From contig NW_027460390.1 of NCBI RefSeq assembly GCF_050947875.1, positions 1,116,001 through 1,180,000 of the forward strand: 64,000 nt of DNA, in the 5' to 3' direction. Source of the DNA: Dermacentor variabilis. Lineage: Eukaryota; Arthropoda; Arachnida; Ixodida; Ixodidae. Position numbers and translations under genes: made by a program. The first letter of the stretch is position 1. Every line of letters starts with the position of its first letter. Positions 1 through 10,987 of the stretch are shown here, in pieces. The notes beneath the pieces were generated by a model. That model did no database searches, had not been told where the DNA came from, and saw only the letters and a list, made by a program, of their open reading frames with translations.

Positions 1-455
1 CATGTGCAGTACCGCGTCGCCCCTAGTTCTTGCGTACGCAAGCCGCTTGCATCCCCTAACCTAAAACTCTCATTACAACACTACAGGCTCGAGCGTCGAG
101 TGTGCCCTCCACCGCACCCTAAACTCGGCAGAGAAGAAAGCATGATCCTTAGACGCCTACAAAGTAAGACGTACACTCACGGAACGATAGTGCACCGCCT
201 CTACCCGACGCTCCACGACTACCTCTGCCCACTCTGCAATGTACCTGACACCCTGGCACACTAGCTCCTAGAAGGCCCGTGGCAGGAAGGCAGCGAAATG
301 CAACCGGAAACGGATGCGAAACGAGCACAAGCAAACGAAGACCACCTATTCGAAACGTGGGAGGCCAAGCTCGCCCTCGGGGACCTAGAAGACCAATGAC
401 AACTCGTCGCCAGGGCCAAGAGGGCAGTCGAAGCCAGAGGGTTCCTGGAATTTAT
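1..455 (+). pseudogene. 3' tail of an I-clade-like LINE ORF2
   Basis: The frame from 4 reads RRVCPPPHPKLGREE, then LRRLQSKTYTHG, then a Cys-x2-Cys...His motif (CPLCNVPDTLAH). This is the region after RNase H at the C-terminus of ORF2. The same block occurs in the fuller element at 7408-7776 (RRVFPLPHPALCRAR ... CPACGLRATLDHV). A TAG at 262-264 stops the frame where Leu is expected, and readable residues continue to about 450 (LFETWEAKLALGDLE, RAVEARGFLE). The upstream part lies outside the window. The piece abuts the CR1/L2-like element at 455. It is a dead fragment; clade assignment rests on resemblance to the 7.3-12.9 kb element. Confidence 0.7.
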
Positions 456-1660
456 TTATTTATACATACTGCAGACCACATAACGTGGTCCAAGCAGGAC
501 GGGCATTTTTTGTTAACAAATCACATTGAGTATATGGGTGCACATACATTGTGTTTTGCATCCAGATACAAATAAATAGCAAAAATGAACAAAATGGCTA
601 AATGTATACAATGCTACACGATGGCAAGACGATCGCGCTCTGGTATAGAAGTCCATTGAGACACTGTGTGCGGGAAAAAGGAAAATTTATAAGCATTTGT
701 TTTTGCGAAATATGACGTTAAAGATCTTGGTTGTTGATGTCGTGTATGTCTTGTTGATGGGGATAAATACAATGAAGGGTCAATAGCAAATTGCTAATTA
801 AGGAGAGAATTCAGGAAGCCCCAGCGAAATTGCCTTCTTCTGTACTGAAGGGGGCGTATGTTATTGGCTGTCATTAGTTCTGACGGAGAGTCCACACGAC
901 GAAATTTAGAAAAGATAAATCGAACAGCCTTTCTTTGAATTCTTTCGAGTTTATCAATGTCATGTTTTGTGTAGGAGTCCCGTACTATGCTTGTATATTC
1001 TAGCTTTGGTCTGATGTATGATTGATAGCATAGAAGTTTTACATTTAGTGGTGAATTACGAAGCTTGTGTCTTAGGAAACACAACTCTGAAAGCAGAAGA
1101 ACAAATGTTATCAACGTGTGAATTCCAGGAGAGGTTAGCAGTGAACGTTACACCTAAATATTTGTAGCTATCGACATGATTAACCGTAGATGAACCTAGG
1201 GAGTAAGCATACTGAAAAGGGGATTTTTTTCTTAGTTATAGAAGTGGAAACTGTTTTTTGTACATTTACGACCATGCCCAACTGGTTGCACCATCGGTAT
1301 ATGTAATCTAGATTTTTGTTTAGTTCTTGTTGATCATCTATGCTGCAAACTTCACGGAATAATATACAGTCATCTGCAAACAATCGAATTTGAACAGTTG
1401 GATCAATTATATCTACTATATCATTTATATAGCACAAAAATAGCAAGGGCCCTAGCACACTGCCTTGGGGCACACCCGACGTGACTGGTAGAAGGCGCGA
1501 ATTTAGATCCTCGATTGTGACAAACTGCACCCGATTTCTCAAATATTCAGCCACCCAAGCGACCAACACCTTCGGAAGACCAATGTTGTTTAGTTTATAG
1601 ATTAGTTTGTCACGAGGAACTTTATCAAAGGCCTTAGAGAAATCTAAAAAAATTGTGTAT
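455..1660 (-). mobile_element. 5'-truncated CR1/L2-like LINE (RT and C-terminus)
   Basis: On the minus strand the element starts inside RT motif A (NFLDFSKAFDK, about 1655-1620). It continues with SGVPQGSVLGPLLFLCYIND and the catalytic box LFADDCILF (1569-1180). After a frameshift near 1110-1180 it reads SYKYLGVTF and a CR1-type C-terminus (IRPKLEYTS, DKLERIQRKAVRFIF; 1114-794). About 340 bp of 3' UTR follows, ending in a TATTTATTTATA-like tail near 455. There is no RNase H. The endonuclease and the first half of RT are missing, as is usual after 5' truncation during target-primed reverse transcription. CR1 versus L2 cannot be settled by eye. Confidence 0.75.
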
Positions 1661-1702
1661 ATATCTGAATATTATTATCAAGACCTTTGGCAAACTCATG
1701 CG

Positions 1703-1729
1703 TAACAGTGACGAGTTGCGTCACTGTTA
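1703..1729. other. Perfect 11-bp hairpin
   Basis: TAACAGTGACG, a 5-base loop AGTTG, then CGTCACTGTTA gives an 11-bp stem without mismatches. It lies between the truncated LINE and a TA microsatellite. The flank (about 1665-1797) ends in an AATAAACG-like stretch and could be the end of an unrecognised transposon. No function is shown. Confidence 0.5.
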
Positions 1730-1793
1730 ACGAGCCTTCCCAGCTTAGGGTGATACCGGGCCTCGCTGGGTACACTGTTTCGAATAATAAACG

Positions 1794-1797
<4 letters not shown>

Positions 1798-1861
<64 letters not shown>
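1798..1861. repeat. (TA)n microsatellite
   Basis: About 64 bp of uninterrupted TA dinucleotides. The long I-Y repeats in the overlapping frames are by-products of this tract. Confidence 0.98.
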
Positions 1862-1863
<2 letters not shown>

Positions 1864-1872
1864 GCTTGCTGA

Positions 1873-1894
1873 GTCCCAACTATCATGCACCAAG
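1873..1894 (+). repeat. Short motif shared with 61469-61494
   Basis: GTCCCA...CTATCATGCACCAAG here recurs at 61469-61494 with a 4-base insertion (ATTA). There it directly precedes a 5'-truncated I-clade LINE; here it directly follows the TA tract. It may be the conserved end of an unrecognised repeat. Confidence 0.5.
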
Positions 1895-2538
1895 GCATAA
1901 AAAAAAGCAATTGCGTACTCGAAAACGTAGTGAATACTGTTTCCAGTGCAGGGGAGCAGCCGCCAGTAAATTTTTCGTTAGTGAAATTTAATTATGTACT
2001 TATAATTAATTATATAACTCGAGAATTACTGTCGTAATTATCAAAGTTTCAATAAGGCATTTGTAGGCAACCCCAAATGACATCTTACTGCGGCGATTTC
2101 AGCCACTTAATAATTGCGTACAATTTTTTTCTGAGCGGTGAAGAAACCCCACGAAAAATGAAAAATACCACGTGACTGCGCTCCCACTCGCATCATAGAG
2201 CAGCGCCATCAAATAAGCTAATTGAAATCAACTGCTTTGCCTGTCGCAATCCCGAAGAGACAGCGCATCGCGTTCATAATGGAACGGAAGGAGCACCAAC
2301 AACAGGTTTCCTGGCTTTGCAGCGGTTCCTTCCTCTAATTTCCCCGTCACACTTATTTGTCTCTCGAGGCCGACTGATCACATTGATAACAAAAGGCCCT
2401 TGATAACGCGGCCGAAGCGCCGCCCCAGGGGTGAATGTCCGCATGACTACCATTGGGTGTTTTTAAGCAGACGCTCTGTCGACGCTAGCGCCAGGGTCCC
2501 CTTCAGTTAGGGCCCTAGCAGGAGGGCGATACTTTGGC
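1895..2538. other. Non-genic stretch, repeat-like
   Basis: AT-rich to about 2150, with nested TTAATTA words and a block (TTACTGTCGTAATTATCAAAG, then TTTGTAGGCAACC) of the kind seen in dispersed arthropod repeats. It becomes GC-rich towards 2400-2540. No coding frame, RNA gene or transposon domain is visible. Confidence 0.5.
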
Positions 2539-2579
2539 AAAATGGCGGCGCACACGATTGTTTACGTTGCCATGGCAAC
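2539..2579. promoter_or_regulatory. Promoter-like patch: YY1-like and X-box motifs
   Basis: AAAATGGCGGC at 2539-2549 matches the animal YY1-type core. GTTGCCATGGCAAC at 2566-2579 is a perfect 14-bp palindrome matching the RFX X-box consensus. They are 16 bp apart in a GC- and CpG-rich stretch (about 2400-2620) between AT-rich flanks, as in TATA-less animal promoters. No first exon can be identified on either side, so transcript and direction are unknown. Motif matches are seen; promoter function is inferred. Confidence 0.35.
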
Positions 2580-4143
2580 AGGAACAGCAACCGCGCGGCG
2601 CCGCCTCACCCTAGCGCTCTTTTTTTTTCTTTTTGCTTTTATTATGACTACCCGCTCTGCTCCCTCTCCACCCTATCCCATGTCCTTCCCTTTTGCTTTC
2701 TTTTTGCCTGTCCGTGGTGGGTTTTTTTTTATCGCGCGCACGCGCCACCCCAGGCATCGTCTGTACACTAGCGCGTGGTGCGCCGTGGGTTCTTTATGCG
2801 TTAGCACGCACGCAGTCTTATGCATACTTTGAGTATGCCAGAATATGTCAGAACATATATAAATCACACTTCCAACACAACAGATCTTTGGCCTCGTTTT
2901 ATTGACTTCCGTTTCCGAAAACAAATATTTTCGCATAACTTGGTATGATACACGCTAAAAAAATAAACAAAGGTGAAAAATGCATGACATGTGCATGATT
3001 ACTAAACAACACAAAAGTTCACATACAGTGAAATAACAAAAAATAAAACTCAATAAAACGCGAAGGCCGTTTCATGTACACACATATAAAATATTTTTAT
3101 ATAATGCCCTAAAGACCAAAGTGTAGAAGTGCTTCTAATATGCACACTGAGAGGTTCTGATATATTCACTGAAATACTGCACAAAACTGGAGGACATGTA
3201 TGACAGTCATGAGAACTAAAGAAAGGGAAAATTCACTGGTAATGGCAAAAACAATGACACGTAAAATACCTAAAAATAGAATAAAACGCTAAGATTGTTT
3301 TACTGACAGCCATACCAAGAAAAAAAAACAAGAACTTGCTTATAAACCTCCACAAAAGTTTATGAAATGCGTGACATGTTTATTACTACTGAAAAAAAAG
3401 GAAACGACATGGCAGAACAAAAATAACATTGTACTAAAAACGGAAATGCACAATATCAGATTATTTTGTATTTGGCCACAACTTGAGTAACGGTGGCAAG
3501 AGAGAACAGAAGGTAGTTGGCTTTTACAGCAGCACATAGAAAACATTCGCAGAAAGGCCTATTCCTCAATCAAAGACCAGGTAAAATAACCCAACAACAC
3601 GACCTTTCTTTCACCCGGAACGCAATACTTCGCATTAATATTACGTCACTTATGGCACTGTCATACCTACTGGGCACTCCTTTGTGTAATAAACAGAAAC
3701 TGCAGAAATCTGCATATAGGACACTTGCAATGCTAATGCTTTCCAGAAAAAAAAAACGTATCATGCGTACACATGAAGGTTGTTCGCGTGGTTTTCCCAT
3801 CGGCAATTACTGAGGTCATACATAAGCACGAACAGTAATTTTTCAGCTGTTAGTACGTTTGTAAAACGGTGACACACCGAAAAAGCGCTGAGGACGGAAT
3901 GGAAAGCTGGGCGAGTTACTGAAGTTGCAGAATGAGACGGCATAGAAACACAAGTCATAGACCATGTGACAATGAGGAGGAATATCTATTTGTCAGCTAT
4001 CTGAACCGGTAAGAGGGAAGTGTAGCACAATCAAGGCGCAACGACGTCCGAAGACACATGGAGCACACACATGCACAGGGCCGTGTTTGTGTACATGCGT
4101 CTTCTTATGACCTTGGGTCTGCGCGCTCACCTGTTGTCTTTAG
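2580..4143. other. No gene recognised
   Basis: A pyrimidine-rich GC stretch (2600-2800) is followed by AT-rich DNA. A TATATAAA word lies at 2856-2863 and several AATAAA words near 2960-3060, but no coding frame connects them. The short frames here have no recognisable domains. Confidence 0.4.
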
Positions 4144-4334
4144 GCACGCGGCAGAACCTTGCAGGGCTTGTTTTTGAGGTATTCGTGCACCACTGCACGA
4201 TGGACGGGCGGTGCTAGTCGTGAAACGGGTGAAACATCCTGGAGCACAAACGCACAGCTATCGAGGACCGCGAAACTGACGAAAGTGCCCACGCCGGTCA
4301 ACGCAGAGCAGCGCGCGCTTCTCGATAACAGCAG
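4144..4334 (+). other. Candidate orphan internal exon
   Basis: A pyrimidine-rich acceptor (CTGTTGTCTTTAG, ending 4143) is followed by 191 bp with one open frame (GLFLRYSCTT ... LTKVPTPVNAEQRALLDNS). It ends at a near-consensus donor, AGCAG then GTAAGG (GT at 4335-4336). It sits in a local GC-rich island. The peptide is not recognised. Acceptor, open frame and donor coincide, but could do so by chance. Confidence 0.15.
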
Positions 4335-5089
4335 GTAAGGAAACATGAAACTTCATGCAGCGGGCTAACATGGGACCGAGCCGGCGGGCCCGCGCGGAGA
4401 CAGTTGAAAGTGAGGGGGTTGCGAGGGAGGGCAAGAGGAGAGGAGGGGCGAAAGGGCATGGCCTCCTGGATCGGCGCGCGCAGATCTAGGAGACCGTGCA
4501 AGGGAAGCAGAGTTGCTTTCCCGCCCTCCTGATGGATGTCGCCAATTAACTCTTCCACCTAAAGGGACTTTACTGCCACCGAAGCGCCGGAGTTTCAGAG
4601 ACCGGACGCCGCTCTGATCACGCAAGAAACGCGAAAAGCAATGTAATAGGTATAGAATGTTTCAAACTCCCGGCTCTGCTTGCACCGCATCGAAAGAGTG
4701 CGCGCGCAGCAACATTTCGCGCCAGAAACTTGCTTCCTACCAAAAGGGGTGGTTTTATTTTTCATGAGAGTGTATGCGTGTTGCAAAAACAGGTTCATGG
4801 CAAAACATAAAAGCGAAATAAACAGATCGGGAAGCGACTCACATGTAAAGGCAAAACCGATGCGTTCAAGAAAGTAAATGTGCCCTTGTAAATGAGAGAC
4901 TCCCGGGGAGAGAGGCACGCCGGCAGGTGCCGGGGTCGACGTTCTCGGCCTACCTGGTTCTTCGACGGATCCTTGCCGTGCAACTCTGCGAACCGTTTCT
5001 CTGGACAGGCCCCTTCCTAGTATCTTGGTGTACCCTCTCGGGGAGCGGTTGGATATTGGGCGGTGATTGACTTAGGCAAACCAGTCTGA
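4335..5089. other. GC-rich then AT-rich non-genic DNA
   Basis: 4335-4560 is purine-rich and CpG-rich on the + strand (GGGAGGGCAAGAGGAGAGGA-type sequence). 4560-5089 shows no coding signal or recognised repeat. Confidence 0.4.
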
Positions 5090-5129
5090 TTTCTGTTTCT
5101 TCTCCCGGCCAGGAAAGCACTGCCTGGTC

Positions 5130-6277
5130 GGCTTCTCTTGCGCCTCATGATTATACGATTGAACGTCTCTTGTGTTCCTGTGGCCCTGGTACCGTCGAAT
5201 TGGGAGTCAATTCGAATGAAAAACCACATATTCATTCAGGAAGAACTTCAGAAGGCGACACCCCACTGCCAACTGATCACCGAAGTACGGTGTAGTTTGG
5301 TCGCGGTGGCATTCTCTGCTGTTCGCCAGACCAGGCCTGTATCACTGACCTTCTCAAATGTGCAGTGTTTGTTTCACATCCGGTGAGCTTCTTCATTCCT
5401 GCTCACTTAGCCTGTGTGAAAGGACTGGTTCGTGGGGTCGACTCGAGCCTTTCCCCTTCACAAATTTTCGACATGTTTTTTTGTCGCCGGAGCCGTGTCC
5501 GTATTTCGTTGCCCTCGCTTATTTGAGAACAAGATACCCACAGAAGCAGTCACTGTGACATTCGCTGGAACAACTCATCCGACAGAGATGAAGGCGTGGC
5601 CACTCATTTACCGGGTTGAATCGCTATCTCCTCGCCCCCTTCAGTGTATTAGGTGTTGGCGCTACGGGCATATTAAGGGATGCCGATCAGTTCCTCGGTG
5701 TCGTAAATGTGGAGTAATGTGGAGAATTAAAAGATTTTTCAGCACAGGAAGAACGGTGTTGTCTCTGCAGTAGTTCTCACTCAGCTGACCATACTAACTG
5801 CTCTGCGAGAGCACAGCAATTAAAATTTTAGAAATAATTGAACAACAGAGATGCTCAAGACGGGAAGCCCGTTCTATTATTGCGGAGCGATCTCGCGGGT
5901 ATGCCGGTGCAGCAAATGGACTATCTCATACAGTTGACTCATCGCTTCCTGATGTCATAGCTTCGGCAATAGAGAGGGCAACGCAGAAAGGAATGGAAAA
6001 TCTATTTGTGAGCATATCGGAGTCATTAACACAAATGGTTACCACCCAAATGACTCAACACCTTCAGGTGGTTGCTCGCTCAACCATGGCCTCTAAACTT
6101 CCAGTGCCTTCAAATGCGAATGTTGCAGAAACATTTAAGCCAGGGCCCTCTAAACTTCGACTTAACGAGACCTCGCCTGTGTTTCATGCAGAACAGGAAT
6201 CAGATTGGAGCTCAGATTGGGGCTCGCAAGAAACGCATGAACCGGCCTCATTTTTTAACTATCAATGGTATCGCTGA
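5130..6277 (+). pseudogene. Decayed ORF1 (zinc-knuckle protein) of an I/Jockey-type LINE
   Basis: Around 5540-5720 the frame reads EAVTVTFAGTTHPTEMKAW, PLIYRVESLSPRPLQC, then a CCHC-type run (C-x2-C-x3-GH, then RCRKCG). This is the nucleic-acid-binding gag-like region of ORF1 in Jockey/I-type LINEs. The N-terminal part (about 5130-5540) is broken over several frames. The C-terminal part runs to about 6277 (ENLFVSISESLTQMVTT, FKPGPSKLRLNE). Endonuclease and RT are absent: the sequence jumps at about 6270-6300 straight to the RNase H region. The exact 5' limit is uncertain. Confidence 0.6.
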
Positions 6278-6299
6278 CGTTGCCCTCAAGTTGTTTTCG

Positions 6300-7262
6300 C
6301 TCAAAAACTATTGGACCCATTAAACGTTCACCTATGCGAGATGGTGTTACTAAATTCCTCTGTTCCAGATACTAAAATTGAATTTGATGATATTTTTGCA
6401 AACCTATGAATATCTGAATAGTATTTTGGAAGACCACTTTGAACACCTGGATTCAAAGACGGTTATACAACTGATGCTTCCGTCTGTGAAGAAGACAGGT
6501 GTGGGCATTGTATCACCACATCTAAATTGGTCTTTTTCGATTCGGCTACCGTACTTCATGCCTATCTTTCAGGCGGAATTACTGACAATTGTCTTTGCTT
6601 TACGCATATTACCACCATTTCTGTCATCAGCCATAATCTTAACTGATTGTCTTTCTGTCTGGTATTCACTAACCACACCCAAATTGTCAGATTCATTAAA
6701 AACTTTCCATTCTCTTCTCTCAAGACACGTCTCATTAGTTTAGTGTTGGTACCAGGTCACAAAGGCCTAGCCCTAAACGAATAAGCAGATACACTCGCAG
6801 TAGCACCCCACGATCGGTCCTATAATCCCCATTTTACCTTCGTCTGCAGCTTTTATCACTGCGGCAAGATTAAGAAAATATACTACAAATAAGTTCGCGA
6901 AATCATCATTGGCAACATCTGATTTCCCGCATCTCGGTTTTCCTTGTAACAACAAATGGTGCTCCTCTAGAAAAGTTGAAGTAACGATTGCAAGACTACG
7001 GTGCCGAGTCCCCCCACTGAACTTTTACCTCCACAGGTCATGTCTGGCTATATCGCCCTTGTGCCCTTTATACTTCTTTTTAACATGCCGTGGTTTTAGT
7101 ATTCAACGGAAAATATTTTTAGAACCCTTCCAAAAGCTTGGCTTGAATTTGACTCTCCCTGTAACTCTTTCCTTTATGGCTACCATACTGGGTTACAGCC
7201 ACAGGAATGTTTGTGAAGCCCTCTACATCTTTCTGCGTGAGACAAAACGAATTGCATGTTAG
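6300..7262 (+). pseudogene. RNase H and C-terminus of the same I/Jockey-type LINE
   Basis: RNase H signatures appear in order: TDAS near 6472, FQAELLTIVFALR near 6570, ILTDCLSVWYSL near 6640, and VPGHKGLALNE-x-ADTLA near 6750-6800 with one in-frame stop. The usual acidic residues D, E, D and D are all still readable although the frame shifts several times. The C-terminal block (6909-7262: LPHLGFPCNN-like, ARLRCRVPPLNFYLHRS) matches the LINE fragments repeated four times in the 36.7-61.4 kb array. Together with the ORF1 remnant this is one copy that has lost endonuclease and RT. Confidence 0.65.
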
Positions 7263-7407
7263 AATTCTTATAAATACTTATAATGTTCACAAAATTCACA
7301 AAAATATTTAGATAATTGATTACTCATACTTTTAACAGTAGAGTGAGTGAGTGAAATAACTTCATTTCGGTCCAGAGAAGACGCAGGGGAGACCCTGCGC
7401 CACCCGG

Positions 7408-8190
7408 CTAGTCCCACGTAGGGACCGCCAAGCCGAGCTTGACGGCCCGATCGCGGGCACTCTGGACGGCCAGGGTTTGGTCGTTGAGTTCGGGGCTGCC
7501 CAAGAGCGCAGCCCACCTATCCTGGCTAAAGGAGGACCCGATGGCTTCACACTCCCACAACACATGATCCAATGTTGCCCTTAGTCCACAGGCAGGGCAG
7601 TCCGCACTGGGATGTCTTTCAGGGTATATGGCATGAAGAACCGCAAGGTTAGGATACGCACGGGCTTGTAAAAGTCGAAGGGTCACCGCCCGCGCCCTGC
7701 ATAAGGCGGGGTGCGGGAGGGGGAATACCCGTCTTGACAGATAGTAGTGTGTGGTGATTTCATTAAACGTGAGCAAGGGTTCCCCGCGGGGCAGGGGGAC
7801 TGCTGAGGCGGCGCGGTCAGTGAGTCCTCACGTGGCCTCGTGCGTGCGCTCGTTAGGGTTAGAGGGAGCACCCTCACTCGACCCCAAGTGAGCGGGAAAC
7901 CAAGTGGGAGAATGCGAAGAGATGCTTTTGGCGCATTCGAGAATGCGGAGAGCCTGGGGGGAGACCATCCCGGTTTGGTAGGCCTTAATGACTGCCTTGG
8001 AATCGCTATACATTGCCTCTCTGCGACCATCGAGCACAGCCAGCGCGATTGCAACCTGTTCGGCTACCACGGGCCTCGAAGTGCGTACCGTAGCGCAGCA
8101 AATCAGCCTTGAATTGGAGTCTACGATGGAGACGGCGAATGCCTCTTGTTGGACATATGCCGCGGCATCCACGAAGCTTGCCTCAATGTG
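7408..8190 (-). pseudogene. RNase H and C-terminal zinc finger of the I-clade LINE
   Basis: 8190-7828 encodes an RNase H-like domain: VDAAAYVQQEAFAVSIVD with the first Asp, VVAEQVAIALAVLDG with the Glu, and AMYSDSKAVIKAY with the second Asp. The end of the domain (THSPTWFPAHLGSSEGAPSN-like) is frayed. 7776-7408 is the C-terminal region with RRVFPLPHPALCRARAV and a Cys-x2-Cys...His...Cys cluster (CPACGLRATLDHVLWEC). It is separated from the RNase H frame by a stop. Matching tails occur at 1-455 and, in a related family, at 26805-27050. Confidence 0.75.
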
Positions 8191-8191
8191 G

Positions 8192-9737
8192 TTATTGCGG
8201 ACACGCTCGAGTAGAGCTGTCGGCTCGACGTCTGCCGACGTTGTTTGCGGGGTGCATATTGCGGGGAAGGGGCGCGATGTGCAGTTGAGACCTGATGTCG
8301 CTGGGAATCTGCACGGTGTCGGGGCACTGGTCGACAGGATTGAGGTCCATCTCGTCGAGTATCTTGCGGCCCGTCTGGTTGCCGGACAGCCTGAGCAGCT
8401 GTGAGCGCTCTTGTGTCTCGATAATTTCTTCGAGCGTGTTGTGGACTCCGAGCTTCAGCAGGTTTTCGGTGTGGGTGCTTACAGGTAAGCCGAGGGCAAG
8501 CTTAAAGACCTTTCTGATGAGGGAATTGAGCTTGTTCCTCTCTGCAACATGCCAATTATGCATGGCCGCCGAATATGAAAGGTGGCAGAGAAAAAAAGCG
8601 TGTATAATGCGGATTAGATTGTCTTCCTTGATTCCCCGGTGCCTGTTTGCGATCCTCCGAATGAGTCCGAGAGCACTCTCCGTCTTGACGGTGATCTTTC
8701 TGAGTGCGGTTCCATTGGCACCGTTAGACTCGATATACATCCCCAATATTCGGAGCGAATCCACTGGGCACCGGAGACCCGTCACCAGTGAAAAGCCGTA
8801 TTTCACTTTCGGACGCCGGTTTCCAATCACGATGGCCGCCGCCTTTGGGTCTTTTCTTGTAGATAAGTATCTCAGATTTCGATGGAGAACAACTGAGCCC
8901 AATGGGGCGGAGGAAGCGCTCGGTCGCATCAATGGCACTCTGCATGGCGGCCTCAACTTGGCCGTCGCTCCCGCCGACGCACCAAATGGTGATGTCATCT
9001 GCGTAGATGGTATGATTGATTCCTTGAATCTTCGCGAGCTCCTTGGAAAGCCCGATCATTGAGATGTTAAATAATGTTGGCTAGATGACTGAGCCCTGAG
9101 GCGTGCCGCGTGAACCGAGGGTGATCTCTTGCGAGAGGTATCCTTCGATCTTGAGCTTGGCAGTTCTCTGGCTAAGGAAGGATCGAATGAAGTCGTAGGC
9201 CTTCTTCCCGAGCACGAGGCCGGCAAAATACTGGGGAATGAATTCGTGTGAGATATTGTGGAATGCCTTCTGCAGGTCTAATCCAAGGATGGCTCTGGTA
9301 TCTCCCGTGCTCCTGTCGATGATCTGACGCTTTATCAGCTTCATGGCGTCCTGTGTCGAGAGGCCGGCTCTGAAACCAATCATATTGTGGGTGTACATGT
9401 CATTGGCCTCGATGTGCACCTTGAGCCGGTTGAGCAGGGCATGCTCTACAATCTTACCGATATAGGACGTCAGAGAAATTGGTCTTAGATTTTCGATTCC
9501 TGGTGCTTTACCGGGTTTGGGGATGAGTACCGTGCAGGCTGCCTTCGACTGTGGGGGGACCTGTCCACTGCGCCAGACTTCATTAATCCTTTCAATGAGG
9601 AAGTCGATCGAATCATCATCGAGATTCCTTAGCATCCTGTTAGTGACGCCATCCGGGCCAGGGGCAGATTTGACGTTGAGTGAGAAGAGGACACCTCGAA
9701 TCTCGGCCGCAGTAAAGTCCTGGTCCAACTCCGGCAC
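8192..9737 (-). pseudogene. ORF2 reverse transcriptase of the I-clade LINE
   Basis: 9737-9081 carries SAPGPDGVTNRMLRNL, VLIPKPGKAPGIENLRPISL, NRLKVHIEANDM, IGFRAGLSTQDAM and LGLDLQKAFHNISHE, then RGTPQGSV before a TAG at 9081. 9059-8724 continues with IYADDITIWCVGG, the YADD catalytic pair. A frameshift then leads to the thumb-like region at 8998-8192 (LRILGMYIESNG, FFLCHLSYSAAMHNW, LGVHNTLEEIIETQERSQ). That last block matches the 30195-30838 fragment. Domain order and motifs are complete apart from one nonsense codon and one or two frameshifts. Confidence 0.85.
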
Positions 9738-9740
9738 CCC

Positions 9741-10987
9741 CTACCTCTCGTAGTCGGGGAACTGGGCAGGGGCAGAGCTATCCGCGACTGGCAGGTACTT
9801 GTCTAGGAGCCTGTCGACAATCAACTCGTCCGGGGTAGAGTCCGTAGCGAGGTGGATGGCTCGCGCAAAGGATCGTCTCTGGCTGGATCTGGTGCTGCCC
9901 TCATCGAGTTGTTTGAGCAGACCCCAGTGCTTGCCTGATCTGAACTGACCCTTGACGGATTCGCAGAGCTCACCCCATTGTTGCTTACATAGGTTCTTGC
10001 AGTGCTGTTCGATCTCCCTGTTAGCCTCGGAAACTTTGCGCAGCCTCCTGCTATGCTTCTGCCCCTTCCATCTCGTGAGGAGGGCTTGCTCGGCTTCCAG
10101 CAGGTGCGCCAACCTGCTATTCATCTTGTCAACGTCGAGGTCAGTCACGACCTCCTTGGTTGCCGCCGCGGCGTCATCCCTGATCCCTTTGCACCAACCT
10201 TCAAAATCTGTCTCGGCCGTCGGGGCGCGCTCGGCTCTGATCTTGCGGAAAACGTCCCAGTCGATCAACTTGAATTTCCTCGTCTTAGAGCGGGCAATCG
10301 CGAGGGAGACTTCGATGACGTAGTGGTCACTTCCGAGGTCTAGAGCCGTGTTGACCCACTTGACCTCCCCTACGTTCTTGACGAAAGAGAGGTCTGGGGT
10401 AGTGTCCCGGCATGTGGAGTTGCCTCTCCTAGTGGGGAAATCCTTATCGGTTATAAGGGTCAAGTCTACTTCCATCGTAGTCTGCCACTGCTCGCTTCCC
10501 TTGGGCGTGTCATGGGTGTACCCCACACACTATGTGGGGCGTTGAAATCCCCGACGACGACAAGGGGGTGCCCACCGGCCAGGCTGACGGCCCTCTTTAG
10601 GAGAGAGTTTGCCCTCGCCCTGCGATAGCTGGGGCTGGAGTATACATTGAAGATAAAGAGGCTGTTTCTTCTGAGCCCCTTTCGGGGTGGGTTCATGAGA
10701 ATTTCGGTCATGACGTACTCGATGCCATCACCAACTGCGCCGAGGTCGCGAGAGAGACAATTGTACCTTTTGCTGACGAGGGTAGCAACTCCCCTACCTC
10801 CTGAATGTGATGATACTACCAGATAACCAGCGATTTTGATAGGGGTACTGCTTGCAACTTCCTGAATAGTTATGATTTGGGGCTTAGCTGCGAGAGTTCT
10901 TAAATATTGCTGCAGAAGCGGCTTCTTGTTGAGAAACCCTCCCCAGTTCCATTGCCAGGTACTAAAGTTCTCGTCCGCACTATCCAT
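9741..10987 (-). pseudogene. ORF2 endonuclease and linker of the I-clade LINE
   Basis: ORF2 starts at ATG 10987 (MDSADENFSTWQWNWGG). An apurinic-type endonuclease (EEP fold) follows: IITIQEVAS with the catalytic Glu, FIFNVYSSPSYRRA, and LVVVGDFNAPHSVWG with the D-x-N pair. A frame change near 10520 leads to CRDTTPDLSFVKN and DLGSDHYVIEVSL, with the SDH catalytic His. All expected endonuclease signatures are present. A charged helical linker (EAEQALLTRWKGQKHSRRL, QWGELCESVKGQ) continues to 9741, where TAG interrupts DYER-x-GVPELD. The domain nicks target DNA to prime reverse transcription. Confidence 0.8.

Noticed and set aside
2542..2832. Plus-strand 96-residue frame starting in the YY1-like motif
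   Set aside because: Low-complexity Phe/Pro-rich sequence from pyrimidine runs; the ATGGCGGC is more likely a factor site than a start.
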